Below, piece by piece: positions 21,601 through 31,387 of a stretch of DNA of 64,000 nt. The stretch lies in assembly GCA_964456445.1 (NCBI GenBank), contig CAYWBI010000003.1, positions 27,198 to 91,197 on the forward strand. The letters run 5' to 3'. Made by a program: the position numbers and the translations under genes. Positions within the stretch are counted from its first letter, which is position 1. Each line of letters starts with the position of its first letter. The DNA comes from CAYWBI01 sp964456445. Lineage in GTDB: Bacteria > Calditrichota > Calditrichia > Calditrichales > J004. Under the pieces are notes generated by a model, which saw nothing but the letters and a program-made list of their open reading frames with translations, searched no databases and was not told the origin of the DNA.

Positions 21601-22775
21601 CGCTGTTGGCAACGCTGTTGCCGTACTGGTCCTGCGCGGTTACCGTATAGCCCACGCTGCCACCCGCAATAATCGTTTGATCGCCTGAAGGGCTAAAAAC
21701 ATAGCGGCTCACATTGTCCGCAACCACCGCCATGCCCAGTTTGTTGCTTACCGTGCCATAACTTACCTGCACCGTGTCGCTCCCGCCACTAACCGTGCTC
21801 GATGTATAGGTGGCCTGCGCCACACCGCTGGCATCGGTCAGGTCAGCTATCGATGACATCCCGTTTGTAAAAGTGCCCGTACCCACCGTGCGGGTAAAGG
21901 TCACAGAGCTGTCCGCACCGGCCCGGTTGCCATAAACATCGGATAAGGAGGCCTGTAATAAACGCGACGTACCCGCCGTGATAGAACCCTGGCCCGAAAG
22001 GATGCCGATCGTGGCCACATTGCCCGGGTTTACCGTTACCAGCCCGCTGGCCCCGCTGACACTGCTATCCGTTTTTTTGACCGCCTTTACCGTAAAACTG
22101 CCCGTGACCGTATCGCTGACCGTAACCGAAACCGTGGAAGCATTGTTAAATTTTAACCGCGACGAGGTGCTGAACTGGGCGCTGGCCGAACCCGATGCGC
22201 TAAAGATGATGCTGTCGCTGTTGGCAACGCTGTTGCCGTACTGGTCCTGCGCGGTTACCGTATAGCCCACGCTGCCACCCGCAATAATCGTTTGATCGCC
22301 TGAAGGGCTAAAAACATAGCGGCTCACATTGTCCGCAACCACCGCCATGCCCAGTTTGTTGCTTACCGTGCCATAACTTACCTGCACCGTGTCGCTCCCG
22401 CCACTAACCGTGCTCGATGTATAGGTGGCCTGCGCCACACCGCTGGCATCGGTCAGGTCAGCTATCGATGACATCCCGTTTGTAAAAGTGCCCGTACCCA
22501 CCGTGCGGGTAAAGGTCACAGAGCTGTCCGCACCGGCCCGGTTGCCATAAACATCGGATAAGGAGGCCTGTAACAAACGCGACGTACCCGCCGTGATCGA
22601 ACCCTGGCCCGAAAGGATGCCGATCGTCGCCACATTGCCCGGGTTTACCGTTACAAGCCCGCTGGCCCCGCTGACACTGCTATCCGTCTTCTTGACCGCC
22701 TTTACCGTAAAACTGCCCGTGACCGTATCGCTGACCGTTACCGTAACCGTGGACGCATTGTTAAATTTTAACCGC
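21546..22775 (-). repeat. Two tandem 615-bp units inside the giant gene
   Basis: Units 21546-22160 and 22161-22775 are nearly identical, with only a few scattered single-base differences seen by eye. Each encodes 205 residues (two Ig-like modules) and keeps the reading frame. Diverged partial copies flank the array: 22776 onward, and 21266-21445 beyond the gap. Because the assembly breaks inside the array, the true copy number is unknown; extra units would add 615 bp each without changing the frame. Confidence 0.9.
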
Positions 22776-24073
22776 GACGAGCTGCTGAACTGCGCACTCT
22801 GTGAACCAGATGCGCTAAAGATGATACTGTCACTGTTTACAACCGCGTTCCCGGAGAGATCACGTGCTGTTATAGTAAAGGCCACCCCGACCCCGGCAGT
22901 AGTTATCTGATCCGTTGCCGGGCTAAAATCATAATAATCGACCACGGATGAAGTACCCGTTACATCAACGGACCAACCACCATCGGTCGAAGCCTTTCTT
23001 GATGATGAATCGAGGCGTGCATCATAAGTTGACGGAAAATTGTTTCCGCTACTTACCGATGAAGGCATTGTTTGAAAAAATTTCACAACAAGGGAATCAT
23101 ACGTTTCAAAATCAGCCGTTTGAATTATTAGTGAATCCCCCACATTGTCCCAGGTTGCATAACCGCGGTCCGTGGGCTGAGTGGATGATTTTTGTATAAA
23201 AGCATCCCCGCTGTTTATTTTTATTGAAGTAACCGTTGGTTTGGAGACAAATGGGGTAAATATCGCCACACGGTCAACCTTGCCAAGAGAATCGGTTCCG
23301 GCAGGGTCAATACTATTAACAGTATATGTAAATTCCGTAGATGAATTTGTCGTACCCGACAACGGTGATATAGCCGAGGTTGCACCATTTACCCGTTTAC
23401 CACTCCACAGAATGGCAAAATAGGAATCAACAGAAAAGGATGTATTAAAAGCATATTCCAGTGCATTGGTACTGCTGGCCTGCACCCCGATAGTAGCACT
23501 CAAACCGGGATCGCTGGCTAAATTGATTTTCCCATATTGATATTTAAAAAGGTTGGTCGTTTCATATAAAATGATTTGAAACTCTATTGAATTGGTAATA
23601 TTTGGTAAATCCCATTGAATAACAAATTGTCGAAAAGGGGCTGTCCCAAGGGTTTTTACATAAATATTTGCATTCTGGGACGACGTGCCGCTTAAATCGT
23701 CCCAATAAACGGCCAGCATGGAGTCCTGTGCGCTGGCCGATGGAATTGAAACATTATTTGGATTGGGGTCCGTCGTCGTGCCCGGGTTACGAAAGGATAT
23801 CCAGCCATTGGCGGATACATATACATTGTTTTTCGGCGAACCATACAAATAAAAGGTAAAAGGCAGGGCAATCGCCGAGGATACCTGATCGGAGATGGCA
23901 CCGACAAATAATGAATTTCCATCCTTAATATCGGTCCAGGAAAAATTTGTTTTTGGACTTACCGAGGAAGTTGTCCACATATAACCAAAGCTGTCATTTC
24001 CGCCTTGATTGGCCCAGGCAACTGCCGAAATAGCGGCAATATACAGCAATGTATAAAGAAATCGTTTTTTCAT
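21546..24073 (-). CDS. Giant Ig/CARDB-repeat surface protein, part 1 of 2 (N-terminus to the assembly gap)
   Basis: Starts MKKRFLYTLLYIAAISAVAWA, a standard signal peptide. Residues 22-230 form a domain with VYVSANGWISF and MLAVYWDDL, a nidogen-like/lectin-like fold often found at the N-terminus of FCB surface proteins. A linker domain of about 150 residues follows, and Ig modules start near residue 380. Two nearly identical 205-residue repeats reach the gap. Continuing this frame through the N run yields an out-of-frame tail, which I treat as an artefact. Joined to part 2 after deleting 155 bases (100 N plus one 55-bp overlap), the gene is 16,230 bases, i.e. 5,409 residues. The ATG lies 2 bases after the stop of the small secreted protein upstream. 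Confidence 0.87.
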
Positions 24074-24075
24074 GG

Positions 24076-24555
24076 TTATTTATTCGCTTTAATATAATTT
24101 AAAGGGAGCTGTACCGAATCCGGGTTTTTCAACACTTCCGTATCCGTAGCCCCAATCGGGTATGCGCTGAGATCAAGTTTTCTAAATCTTTTTAAATGTC
24201 GGCTGTCAGGCCGGACCACCAGGCTAAGAATATCCCCAACCTTGACGCCAAAATATTGGATATCGATGCCATTGCCCGACCATAGCCAATTCAATCGATT
24301 TTTTTGCTTCACCGGGCCCGCGGCCAGTTTTAACCATACCGCCGAGCCATTTATCGTTGCACTTTCGAGAACCGCCTTCAGTCCGGCAGGAAATTTTATA
24401 TGTAAACCATTACTGGTTTCTGCTTTTATGCTAAGGTCAACTCTCAATCGGGGAGCGTCATCTTTCGGATTGAGAATTTCAACGTTCATTTTTTGACCAT
24501 TTTGGGCGAGGAGAAACCCTATGGAAAGAAAAATACTCAATAAAATTTTCTTCAT
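24076..24555 (-). CDS. Small secreted protein of unknown function
   Basis: 159 residues. The signal peptide is MKKILLSIFLSIGFLLAQ. The mature part is predicted mostly beta (KMNVEILNPKDDAPRLRVD, then LHIKFPAGLKAVLESATIN) and has no motif I recognise and no cysteine. It is the first gene of the long minus-strand block, and the giant surface protein starts 2 bases after its stop, which suggests a role as a partner, chaperone or pilot for the giant protein (inference from position only). Upstream lie 640 bases without a gene, where the operon promoter should be. Confidence 0.75.
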   Translation of the reverse strand: MKKILLSIFLSIGFLLAQNGQKMNVEILNPKDDAPRLRVDLSIKAETSNGLHIKFPAGLKAVLESATINGSAVWLKLAAGPVKQKNRLNWLWSGNGIDIQYFGVKVGDILSLVVRPDSRHLKRFRKLDLSAYPIGATDTEVLKNPDSVQLPLNYIKANK

Positions 24556-25197
24556 TTTAAACCTTTTATAGAACTAACTTATTATACGACAAGACATGCC
24601 TTTTATATTGCCCGCTTCAAATTTTATGCGAGCTCTGGAGCGGCCGGATTAAAAATCGCAAATGATACCTTTGCCCTTTTATCATAACCTAAAAATCTTT
24701 TTTAATGTTGAAAACCGTATTAATTGCCACGCGTCCCTATGGTCCAACCCGTCGTTTTCATGGGTTAAATACCATCCTAAGTTAATACATAACTTTCCCC
24801 AGGCGAAAAACTACCGTGTCAACAGAGCCATAAATAAAAGTTAAAGCAAACACTTTTGACATCGCATATATTGTCCTTTGCACAAATTACATCATAGCAT
24901 TTAATTATCAAATATTGTCAATACAACAACTCAATGTGCAAAAGCGCAAGAAGGCAGGAACCCTACAATTTATTTTGTAATCCATACCCATAAGCAAATT
25001 CATCCATGTTTTGAAAATATAGTTCATTATATATATTTATCGCACAAAACATAAGTTTCATATTATCCGTCTTAAGCTTGCCTCATGATACGGGACAAAA
25101 CGGCCAAGCCGGAAATACAATAAATATGCCCATAATGCCCATAATCCATGGTGACATATAACACAATCGATAGAAGTTAAAAAAATATCAAATAAAT
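24556..25197. other. AT-rich intergenic region holding the likely operon promoter
   Basis: 642 bases without a convincing gene. On the minus strand a consensus-like TTGACA (24916-24921) and TATGAT (24891-24896) are separated by 19 bases, and a TATAAT lies at 24581-24586, 25 bases before the small secreted gene, without a good -35 box. Either could start the 24-kb surface block; both are guesses. A 9-bp sequence is directly repeated at 25128-25145. No terminator for the HD-GYP gene side is needed or seen here. Confidence 0.35.
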
Positions 25198-26931
25198 TTA
25201 GTTAAACTTTTGCATTTCTTTGTTGTGGTTTAACTCATTTAAAAATGTCTTAACAATGGAGGGGTCAAATTTTCGGCTTGCATTATGCGTGATATATTCT
25301 TTTGCAATTTGTGGGGATAATGCCTTGCGGTATGGCTTATCGGAAGTCATTGCATCATAGGTATTACAGACGGACAATATTCTAACACTTGATGAAAGAT
25401 CCGAGCCGCCCAGTCCATGCGGATATCCACGGCCTTCGTAACTTTCATGATGATGAAGTGCAAGCTCAACGATATTATCATCAAACCCCGCAGATTTAAG
25501 AATGGTTGCCCCTTTTAAAGTATGCTCTAAAATCTTTTTCTTAACGATGGTTTCATTTTCATGGAATACCTTTGGATCCAGTAAATACTTGTCGCGAATT
25601 GCAATTTTCCCAACGTCATGTAACAGTGTCCCATAGGTTAAGTCTTTTATTTCAGACTGTGACAGCCCTAAGCTGCGCGCAGTAATACTTGCATAATTTG
25701 CCGTACGGGTATTATGCCCCCTGGCAAAGACATACTTTGCTTCAAGCGCCTTCATCATTGCTTTAATGGTTTTAAAATAAATATCCTGAAACTCGGACGT
25801 AACCTGTGATTGTTCCATCACAAAAGCGGCCTGGTTGGCAATAATGGCAATAAGGTTATAATCCTCCGGGGTAAATTTTCGTTTCGACAATTTTTGGCCA
25901 ATGACAAAGATACCTGCCATCTCTCCCTTTATAAGTATGGGGCAAAAAACATCATCCTGAAAAAGGTTTAAAAACTTGATCTCATCGGAATATAAATTTT
26001 CCCGTGGAATGGATTTGACCATGACAGGATGTTTTATTGCTAACAAATGTTCAAGCAAATTACTATTTAAGTAAATTCGATGATTCTCAACATTTCTTCG
26101 GGGCATCCCCTTAACAGCATAAATACCATAAAAATTGTCACTGATAATTTTTCGTGTAAAAATGAGTGCATGACTGCTGCCCAATTGCCCCATTACCGTC
26201 AGCAAGAAAGATTCAATGGCGCGGAGAGGATCCATATTCATATTTAATTGATCGCTGAGGGTCAGGATATTTTTTATCTCAATATTTTTACGCTTAATAT
26301 CCTTGTTTAACGACGAGGCCAATTCATCTTTCAAAATGTAATTATGCCTAAGGCCACGAAAACTTTGTGCAAGTTCGGCATTTTTTCTTTCAGCTTGTTT
26401 TTGCCCCGAGCGTAGTTGTGCAATAATGCCTAGGTAAAACCCCGCGACTATATGAACAATTATTGCCGGAACGACAACAACCATTAATGGCTGTACTACA
26501 AATTGCACGCCGTTTATAACCCCTTGTGCAATGACTTCAGCCCCATATAAACTGATTGCCCCAATACTGATATATTGGCCTAACTTACGCGGCAGTAAAA
26601 AACGGATGCCCACTATTTGCAGCAAAAACAAGACGGGAAAAGCGATATTTGGGCCATAGGCTAAAAAGGCCACAATTGTGGCAATTACCTCCAGGGAAAG
26701 AATGACCGCTATGGCTTGTGGGTTAATGGCATTCTTATCATAGGCAAGCTGCCAGATTGTGGTCAACAAAATGGATGCAAAGAAAAGAGCGGCCAAATAA
26801 ATGCTGGCGGGATTGCCCTCGACAAATTCTGAAATACCAGCAGCCACACCGATAAAAAAGCTTATTGATGCTAAAAATAGCATCATGCTTCTGCCCCGGT
26901 TTTCCTTCATAAAATTATATATATAAAACAT
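25198..26931 (-). CDS. Membrane HD-GYP cyclic-di-GMP phosphodiesterase with GAF domain
   Basis: 577 residues. About six membrane helices lie in residues 15-172. A coiled linker (175-225) leads to a GAF-like sensor (235-375) and an HD-GYP domain (380-565). The catalytic signature is complete: LLHDVGK (HD at 438-439), HHESYEGRGYP (494-504) and DAMTSDKPYR (526-535). It should hydrolyse cyclic-di-GMP to GMP at the inner membrane in response to an unknown membrane or cytoplasmic cue. The start lies 2 bases after the stop of the TPR gene upstream, so the two are co-transcribed. Several in-frame ATGs (e.g. at residues 8 and 16) are alternatives. Confidence 0.93.
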   Translation of the reverse strand: MFYIYNFMKENRGRSMMLFLASISFFIGVAAGISEFVEGNPASIYLAALFFASILLTTIWQLAYDKNAINPQAIAVILSLEVIATIVAFLAYGPNIAFPVLFLLQIVGIRFLLPRKLGQYISIGAISLYGAEVIAQGVINGVQFVVQPLMVVVVPAIIVHIVAGFYLGIIAQLRSGQKQAERKNAELAQSFRGLRHNYILKDELASSLNKDIKRKNIEIKNILTLSDQLNMNMDPLRAIESFLLTVMGQLGSSHALIFTRKIISDNFYGIYAVKGMPRRNVENHRIYLNSNLLEHLLAIKHPVMVKSIPRENLYSDEIKFLNLFQDDVFCPILIKGEMAGIFVIGQKLSKRKFTPEDYNLIAIIANQAAFVMEQSQVTSEFQDIYFKTIKAMMKALEAKYVFARGHNTRTANYASITARSLGLSQSEIKDLTYGTLLHDVGKIAIRDKYLLDPKVFHENETIVKKKILEHTLKGATILKSAGFDDNIVELALHHHESYEGRGYPHGLGGSDLSSSVRILSVCNTYDAMTSDKPYRKALSPQIAKEYITHNASRKFDPSIVKTFLNELNHNKEMQKFN

Positions 26932-26933
26932 AA

Positions 26934-28082
26934 TTATTTCAATATAGCCCGCAAAAGGATTAAAAACTCTTTACCATCGTTTTCAACAAGTTTCTTGTTT
27001 TTTAATGCTTTCTCAAATTTCGGATTTATCTCCAGTGCCTTGTCAAACTCGTTTAAGGCCTGAATAAACATATTCCTACATTGTATAAGGTGAACAATGC
27101 CTAAATTATTCCACAGGTCAGCATAACTTCCTTGTTTATCTATCGATGAAAATAAATCCTTCTCAAATTTCTTCAGCGCCCTATGGGTTAAAGATTTCCC
27201 GCCATACATAAAACGCAGATAAAAACTGATCCCTATAATATCATGTATATCTCCGGGAAATATTTTCTCATACATCGTGGCCAAAATTTTAACTGAAGAC
27301 TTTACATCCTTTACTTTTAAGGCTTTCTGTATTTTTATCAGGGTATCTTTCATGCCCGGAATATTTTCTTTTACCAAAAGCTGCAATTGCTGTAAAGCCC
27401 TTTCAACACGGATAGAGGCCGGTGGCAGTTTCGAATCCATACGGCTGTTTAGAATACTTGCCATGTAAACATGGGCCAAATGATATCTTGCTTCAGAATA
27501 GGATGGATTCTTTTTTAAAGCTATCTGGATATGGTCTATGGCCTTCTCATATTGTTTTTCATAGAAATAGGTAATACCGATGTTGAGATGAATATCCGGA
27601 TAGTCCGGCTTGATTTTAAGCGCTTTTGATAGAATGGCTAAAGCTTCGGTGTATTCTTTTAATTTAATATAGGCCAATCCAAGATTATTATAGGCATCTA
27701 TTTCCTGGGGATTTAGTTCTATTGCCTTTTTAAATTCAGAAATTGCATCCAAAATCAGATTGTTATTTATAAACAAGAGCCCCATTTTTACATGGGACGC
27801 TGCATGTTTTATCTTTTGCAATTTTTCTGATATACTGAACATAAGCTCGATTTCGAGCAAGGTTTCATGATGAACGGATTCCACAATGCTGCGGATGCGG
27901 TTTTCCAACAGTACTTTATTGTTTTCATCCCGGCGTTCAAATGAAATATTATTCTTTGTTATAAGACGGCCATCTTCAAAAACCTCGCAACTGGCGATGC
28001 CCCTTGCCCTTTTACTGGCTGTTTGAACATGAAATTTTCTGCCATAAACTTTGACGTCGTCGTTATAACCGATATCTGACAT
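26934..28082 (-). CDS. TPR protein with N-terminal HVQT-type domain
   Basis: About 382 residues from the ATG at 28082; a TTG six codons upstream (28100) is possible but less likely. Residues 1-90 form a small domain with YGRKFHVQTASKRARGIAS, similar to a short HVQTED-type domain I recall from other bacterial TPR proteins. Residues 93-210 contain clear TPRs (AYNNLGLAYIKLKEYTEA). The rest is helical, with another TPR near the C-terminus (ALNEFDKALEINPKFEKAL). No signal peptide, so cytoplasmic. It is in an operon with the HD-GYP gene and lies next to a GGDEF gene, so it may be a scaffold in cyclic-di-GMP signalling (inference). Confidence 0.85.
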   Translation of the reverse strand: MSDIGYNDDVKVYGRKFHVQTASKRARGIASCEVFEDGRLITKNNISFERRDENNKVLLENRIRSIVESVHHETLLEIELMFSISEKLQKIKHAASHVKMGLLFINNNLILDAISEFKKAIELNPQEIDAYNNLGLAYIKLKEYTEALAILSKALKIKPDYPDIHLNIGITYFYEKQYEKAIDHIQIALKKNPSYSEARYHLAHVYMASILNSRMDSKLPPASIRVERALQQLQLLVKENIPGMKDTLIKIQKALKVKDVKSSVKILATMYEKIFPGDIHDIIGISFYLRFMYGGKSLTHRALKKFEKDLFSSIDKQGSYADLWNNLGIVHLIQCRNMFIQALNEFDKALEINPKFEKALKNKKLVENDGKEFLILLRAILK

Positions 28083-28227
28083 TTTATTAATCGTTCCCAA
28101 AGAGATAATTATGGATATAATAAATAACTAAATAAAAAAAGCAATTTTTATTCTTATGATTTTCCCTTTTTCAAGCAGAAATAATCACCATATTAGTACT
28201 TAATAATTTTAAACCGGACTACAACTT

Positions 28228-29859
28228 TTACATATCATCACTATAAATGATTAATTTATTACGCCCTGATGTTTTCGCCCGGTACATGGCCTGGTCCGCC
28301 TTGTAAACCAAATCTTCAAAATTGTCCGCATCTTCAGAAAAACTGGAACCGCCAAGACTTACAGTTAGTCTGCCACCTGGCTGTACATTCTCTTTATAGA
28401 AAGGGTATTCTTCAATCTTACTGCGGATACGTTCTGCCAACACAGGAATGACGTCTTTTGTAATACCGGGCAAAATAATACAAAATTCTTCACCGCCATA
28501 GCGGTTAACAATATCCTCCTCACGTACGGCATTTTTTAATATCCAGCCGACCGAACGTAAAGCCTCATCGCCTGCCTGGTGCCCAAGTGTATCATTATAG
28601 TTTTTAAAATGATCGATATCAAGCATAATCATTGAAACAGGGCTTTTATTCCGGCGGCCGCGATTAATTTCTTCCTTCAAACGATCTTCAAAATAGCGAT
28701 AGTTGTTCAGGTCCGTCATTGCATCCGTCAAGGAAAGGTTTTTTACTTCTTCATACGTCTGTGCATTAGAAACCGAAATGGAAATCATGTTAACCAGGAT
28801 GTTAAATACATCCATATCATTCGAGCTGAATTTTTGATCCGACAATAGTATCCCACAGCCAATTATACCCTGTACCCGATCGCTGTGAATAATAGGGGCG
28901 ACAACTTCGACTTCATGCTTCCGAAAAAACTCGACAATCTCTGCCATTTCATCGATGTCTTGCAAATCGTCCACAATTACGGGACGATTGGATTTTTCAA
29001 AAAAATTAATAAGCGGATGATCTACGGCAAGTTCAAGGGTTGACAGCTCCGTCCGGCTAAATCCTTTTGTAAATTGCCGGGCATATTTACGCAAATTGAC
29101 GTCATACAGAATTGCAAAAGATTTTTGACAGCCAATTTGACCGACAATGATCAACAATGCGGAGTTGATTAACTGTTTCAGGTTTAGTATGGAGTAAAGT
29201 TCGTTACTGACTTCCAATAAATTTTGAATTTCATAGACGCGTCGTTTAAGGTTTCTTTCGGTAATAATTAGATTGCGTTCTTTTACCAGCCCATCGCGTT
29301 CCAACCGTTTTAATTCTTCATCCTTCAAATGAATTATTTCTATTTCTGCCCAAATATGTTTTAATTGTTTTATTAACGATTCTATAAAATGAACAGACCG
29401 TTTTGCAATTAAGTTGTATTCACTATATAAAATCATGTAGTCAGCATATCCACAGAGTTGAAATAAAATGCCCCAACTTTGTGCGCTGCATATTTGTAGG
29501 CTGTGTAACTGGAATGTTTCCGGTGATTGGCGGGCCAATATAATAAAATTAGTTTTTTCTGTGCGGTCCAGCAAACTATGTGTTATGTTTATTTTTCTAT
29601 ATATTCCAGAACCATATTCCTGCCAGCTATCCCCATTGCCTTTTAAGTGGAAGTGAACCCCTTCGGTTCCGCTGGTAAGCTTGCAAAAACGATCAATAAA
29701 GGAAAGAAACGATTGATGAAATTTGTTTTTATCGTTTGCCCCCTCAATTCCTGTGCGCGCGTTTTCCAACAAAATCATTACATCATATAATAACTTTTGC
29801 TGGGATTCACGCCCTAAGAATCCATATTTTCTAACCACAGTATGAAATAGATTGACCAT
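28228..29859 (-). CDS. GAF-GGDEF diguanylate cyclase
   Basis: 543 residues, no membrane helix. Residues 1-180 are an uncharacterised sensor region. A coiled coil (175-215) leads to a GAF domain (215-370) and a C-terminal GGDEF domain (375-540). The active-site loop is RYGGEEF (453-459), the D..HFK..ND metal and substrate motifs are present (DIDHFKNYND), and an RxxD product-inhibition site (REED, 446-449) sits five residues before GGEEF. It should make cyclic-di-GMP from GTP and be feedback-inhibited. It opposes the HD-GYP enzyme encoded 1.3 kb downstream. A purine-rich AAAGAGA precedes the ATG. Confidence 0.95.
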   Translation of the reverse strand: MVNLFHTVVRKYGFLGRESQQKLLYDVMILLENARTGIEGANDKNKFHQSFLSFIDRFCKLTSGTEGVHFHLKGNGDSWQEYGSGIYRKINITHSLLDRTEKTNFIILARQSPETFQLHSLQICSAQSWGILFQLCGYADYMILYSEYNLIAKRSVHFIESLIKQLKHIWAEIEIIHLKDEELKRLERDGLVKERNLIITERNLKRRVYEIQNLLEVSNELYSILNLKQLINSALLIIVGQIGCQKSFAILYDVNLRKYARQFTKGFSRTELSTLELAVDHPLINFFEKSNRPVIVDDLQDIDEMAEIVEFFRKHEVEVVAPIIHSDRVQGIIGCGILLSDQKFSSNDMDVFNILVNMISISVSNAQTYEEVKNLSLTDAMTDLNNYRYFEDRLKEEINRGRRNKSPVSMIMLDIDHFKNYNDTLGHQAGDEALRSVGWILKNAVREEDIVNRYGGEEFCIILPGITKDVIPVLAERIRSKIEEYPFYKENVQPGGRLTVSLGGSSFSEDADNFEDLVYKADQAMYRAKTSGRNKLIIYSDDM

Positions 29860-30251
29860 TCTCTTTCTTGATCGTTTTAGATTGTAAAAACTTTGTACCG
29901 ATGGATTTCTACAGTGTCAATACACTTTCACCTGTTAATAACCTTCTTTTATATTTACAGACATGGCCGAAAATATATTTGCTATTAACTATCGATGTTT
30001 ATTGTTTATCGATTACCTGTATTTCACGACACAAAAAAATTATTATTCTCCCGGATTAGATATTTTCGCATGAATCTTACAAAAGATTTAATTTTTTTGC
30101 CTTTTTTTTAAATGTCTTCATCAAACAAGTATGCCGGTACGTGTACAAATCCATCCCATGGACAGGACATTTTGATCCAATAAATACGTTTTAAAAGGGT
30201 AAAATATGCAAAAAAGGGACTCCCGGGTTTATCTGATATCACGTTTAAGAA
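29860..30251. other. AT-rich intergenic region
   Basis: 392 bases between the thioredoxin-like gene and the GGDEF gene, both on the minus strand. I see no convincing gene or terminator hairpin. The GGDEF promoter must lie here, but no good -35/-10 pair stands out. Confidence 0.5.
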
Positions 30252-30560
30252 CTACGCGCCCATCAACGCTGTTATACGTTCAATAAAATCCTGTACTTCC
30301 ATGATTGAGAAATTACGGCCAAGCCGTTTGCTTTCACGTCCTTCAACGAAAAAAATCAGGGTTGGCACACTAAACACCATATATTGCCCAGCTATCTCCG
30401 GGCTCAGTTGGGTATCTATATATTCAAACCCCACCTGCTTGTAATTTTCAGCAAGTGCTTCCACTTTTGGGCGCAGAACTTTACATACAGAACAAGACGG
30501 ATATGAAAAGTAGGCGATAACTATTTTGTTTTTTCTAACCGCACGTTCAAATTTTTCCAT
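30252..30560 (-). CDS. Thioredoxin-like protein
   Basis: 102 residues, a minimal thioredoxin fold. The redox motif is CSVCK (C23-x-x-C26), preceded by YFSYPS in place of the usual WA.WCG, and the cis-proline motif VPTLIFF is present. No signal peptide, so it acts in the cytoplasm. The CSVC rather than CGPC active site suggests a specialised reductase or thiol-exchange partner rather than the main thioredoxin. It follows the DUF1697 gene by 47 bases on the same strand. GAGG lies about 12 bases upstream of the ATG. Confidence 0.88.
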   Translation of the reverse strand: MEKFERAVRKNKIVIAYFSYPSCSVCKVLRPKVEALAENYKQVGFEYIDTQLSPEIAGQYMVFSVPTLIFFVEGRESKRLGRNFSIMEVQDFIERITALMGA

Positions 30561-30607
30561 GATTTTATTTCATCCTCGGGGAAAGGACCCTTACATAATC
30601 CCTGTGG

Positions 30608-31159
30608 CTATTCCTGAAGATCATCAAATAGGGAAACCAGCTTAGTAATGGTATTCCAATTACGTGTTGTACATTTAACTTTTAAATTTTTCTCAAAAAA
30701 GAGATTGTTTATCTTGGTTCGTCCATAGCCGTTTGGACAAAATACAAAAGCATGGGTCGCAGTAAGTGAAAATCCATCCGGGACAAAATGCCGCGTATCC
30801 AATGGCGCGCTTACATCTTTGCTCACCCGCTGATTAAAAAAAGTAACATGGAGCTTTTTCAAATCTATCCCATCCTGCCTTAAAAACGGATTTTCCAAAG
30901 ACAACGCCCCTATTGCATCAGATGTACGCAAAATGACATCGACTGTAAATCCAAATCGATCCTTAATGGCCGATTCAATCCGCATCTGTAGCTCATCAAT
31001 ATCAGAAATTCCGGATGTAAAAAGTACATTGCCACTTTGGATATAACTTTGCACCTGTTCAAGGCCAATCTGCCGGTACATGTCACGTAAGGCAGCCATG
31101 GTGATTTTCTTCTGACCGCTTACATTTATCCCACGTAATAAAGAAACATATTTTTGCAT
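30608..31159 (-). CDS. DUF1697 family protein
   Basis: About 183 residues starting MQKYVSLLRGINVSGQ, the classical opening of DUF1697 proteins (YxxLLRGINVGG). It continues with YIQSGNVLF and ends with TTRNWNTITKL, both family hallmarks. The frame is open for another 28 codons upstream, but that extension is unlike the family, so I start at 31159. The biochemical role is unknown; the family has an alpha/beta fold and is usually single-domain and cytoplasmic. Probably co-transcribed with the thioredoxin-like gene. Confidence 0.9.
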   Translation of the reverse strand: MQKYVSLLRGINVSGQKKITMAALRDMYRQIGLEQVQSYIQSGNVLFTSGISDIDELQMRIESAIKDRFGFTVDVILRTSDAIGALSLENPFLRQDGIDLKKLHVTFFNQRVSKDVSAPLDTRHFVPDGFSLTATHAFVFCPNGYGRTKINNLFFEKNLKVKCTTRNWNTITKLVSLFDDLQE

Positions 31160-31387
31160 TTTTCGACCGAATGTGAGTAAGAACAAAAGCGGCAATGGTT
31201 CAGAACCATAGTTTAATTTGTAACCATCGCGCTTCCAATGCAAGCATCTTTTTTTAACTAAGTAAGCATTTTCGGATATATTCCATGCGACATGGCACAG
31301 AATTACGCGTTTGCTTTTTCAATTCACCAGTTACATCAAATTTAAGATTTTAATTAACCAGAAAAAACACATATAAGGACACTGAGT

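Noticed and set aside
31283..31309. CCATG-CGA-CATGG palindrome with a TGGCAC that suggested a sigma-54 promoter before the beta-helix gene
   Set aside because: The TTGC element is 12 bases from TGGCAC instead of 5, so the sigma-54 spacing is wrong. The palindrome is short and could be chance.
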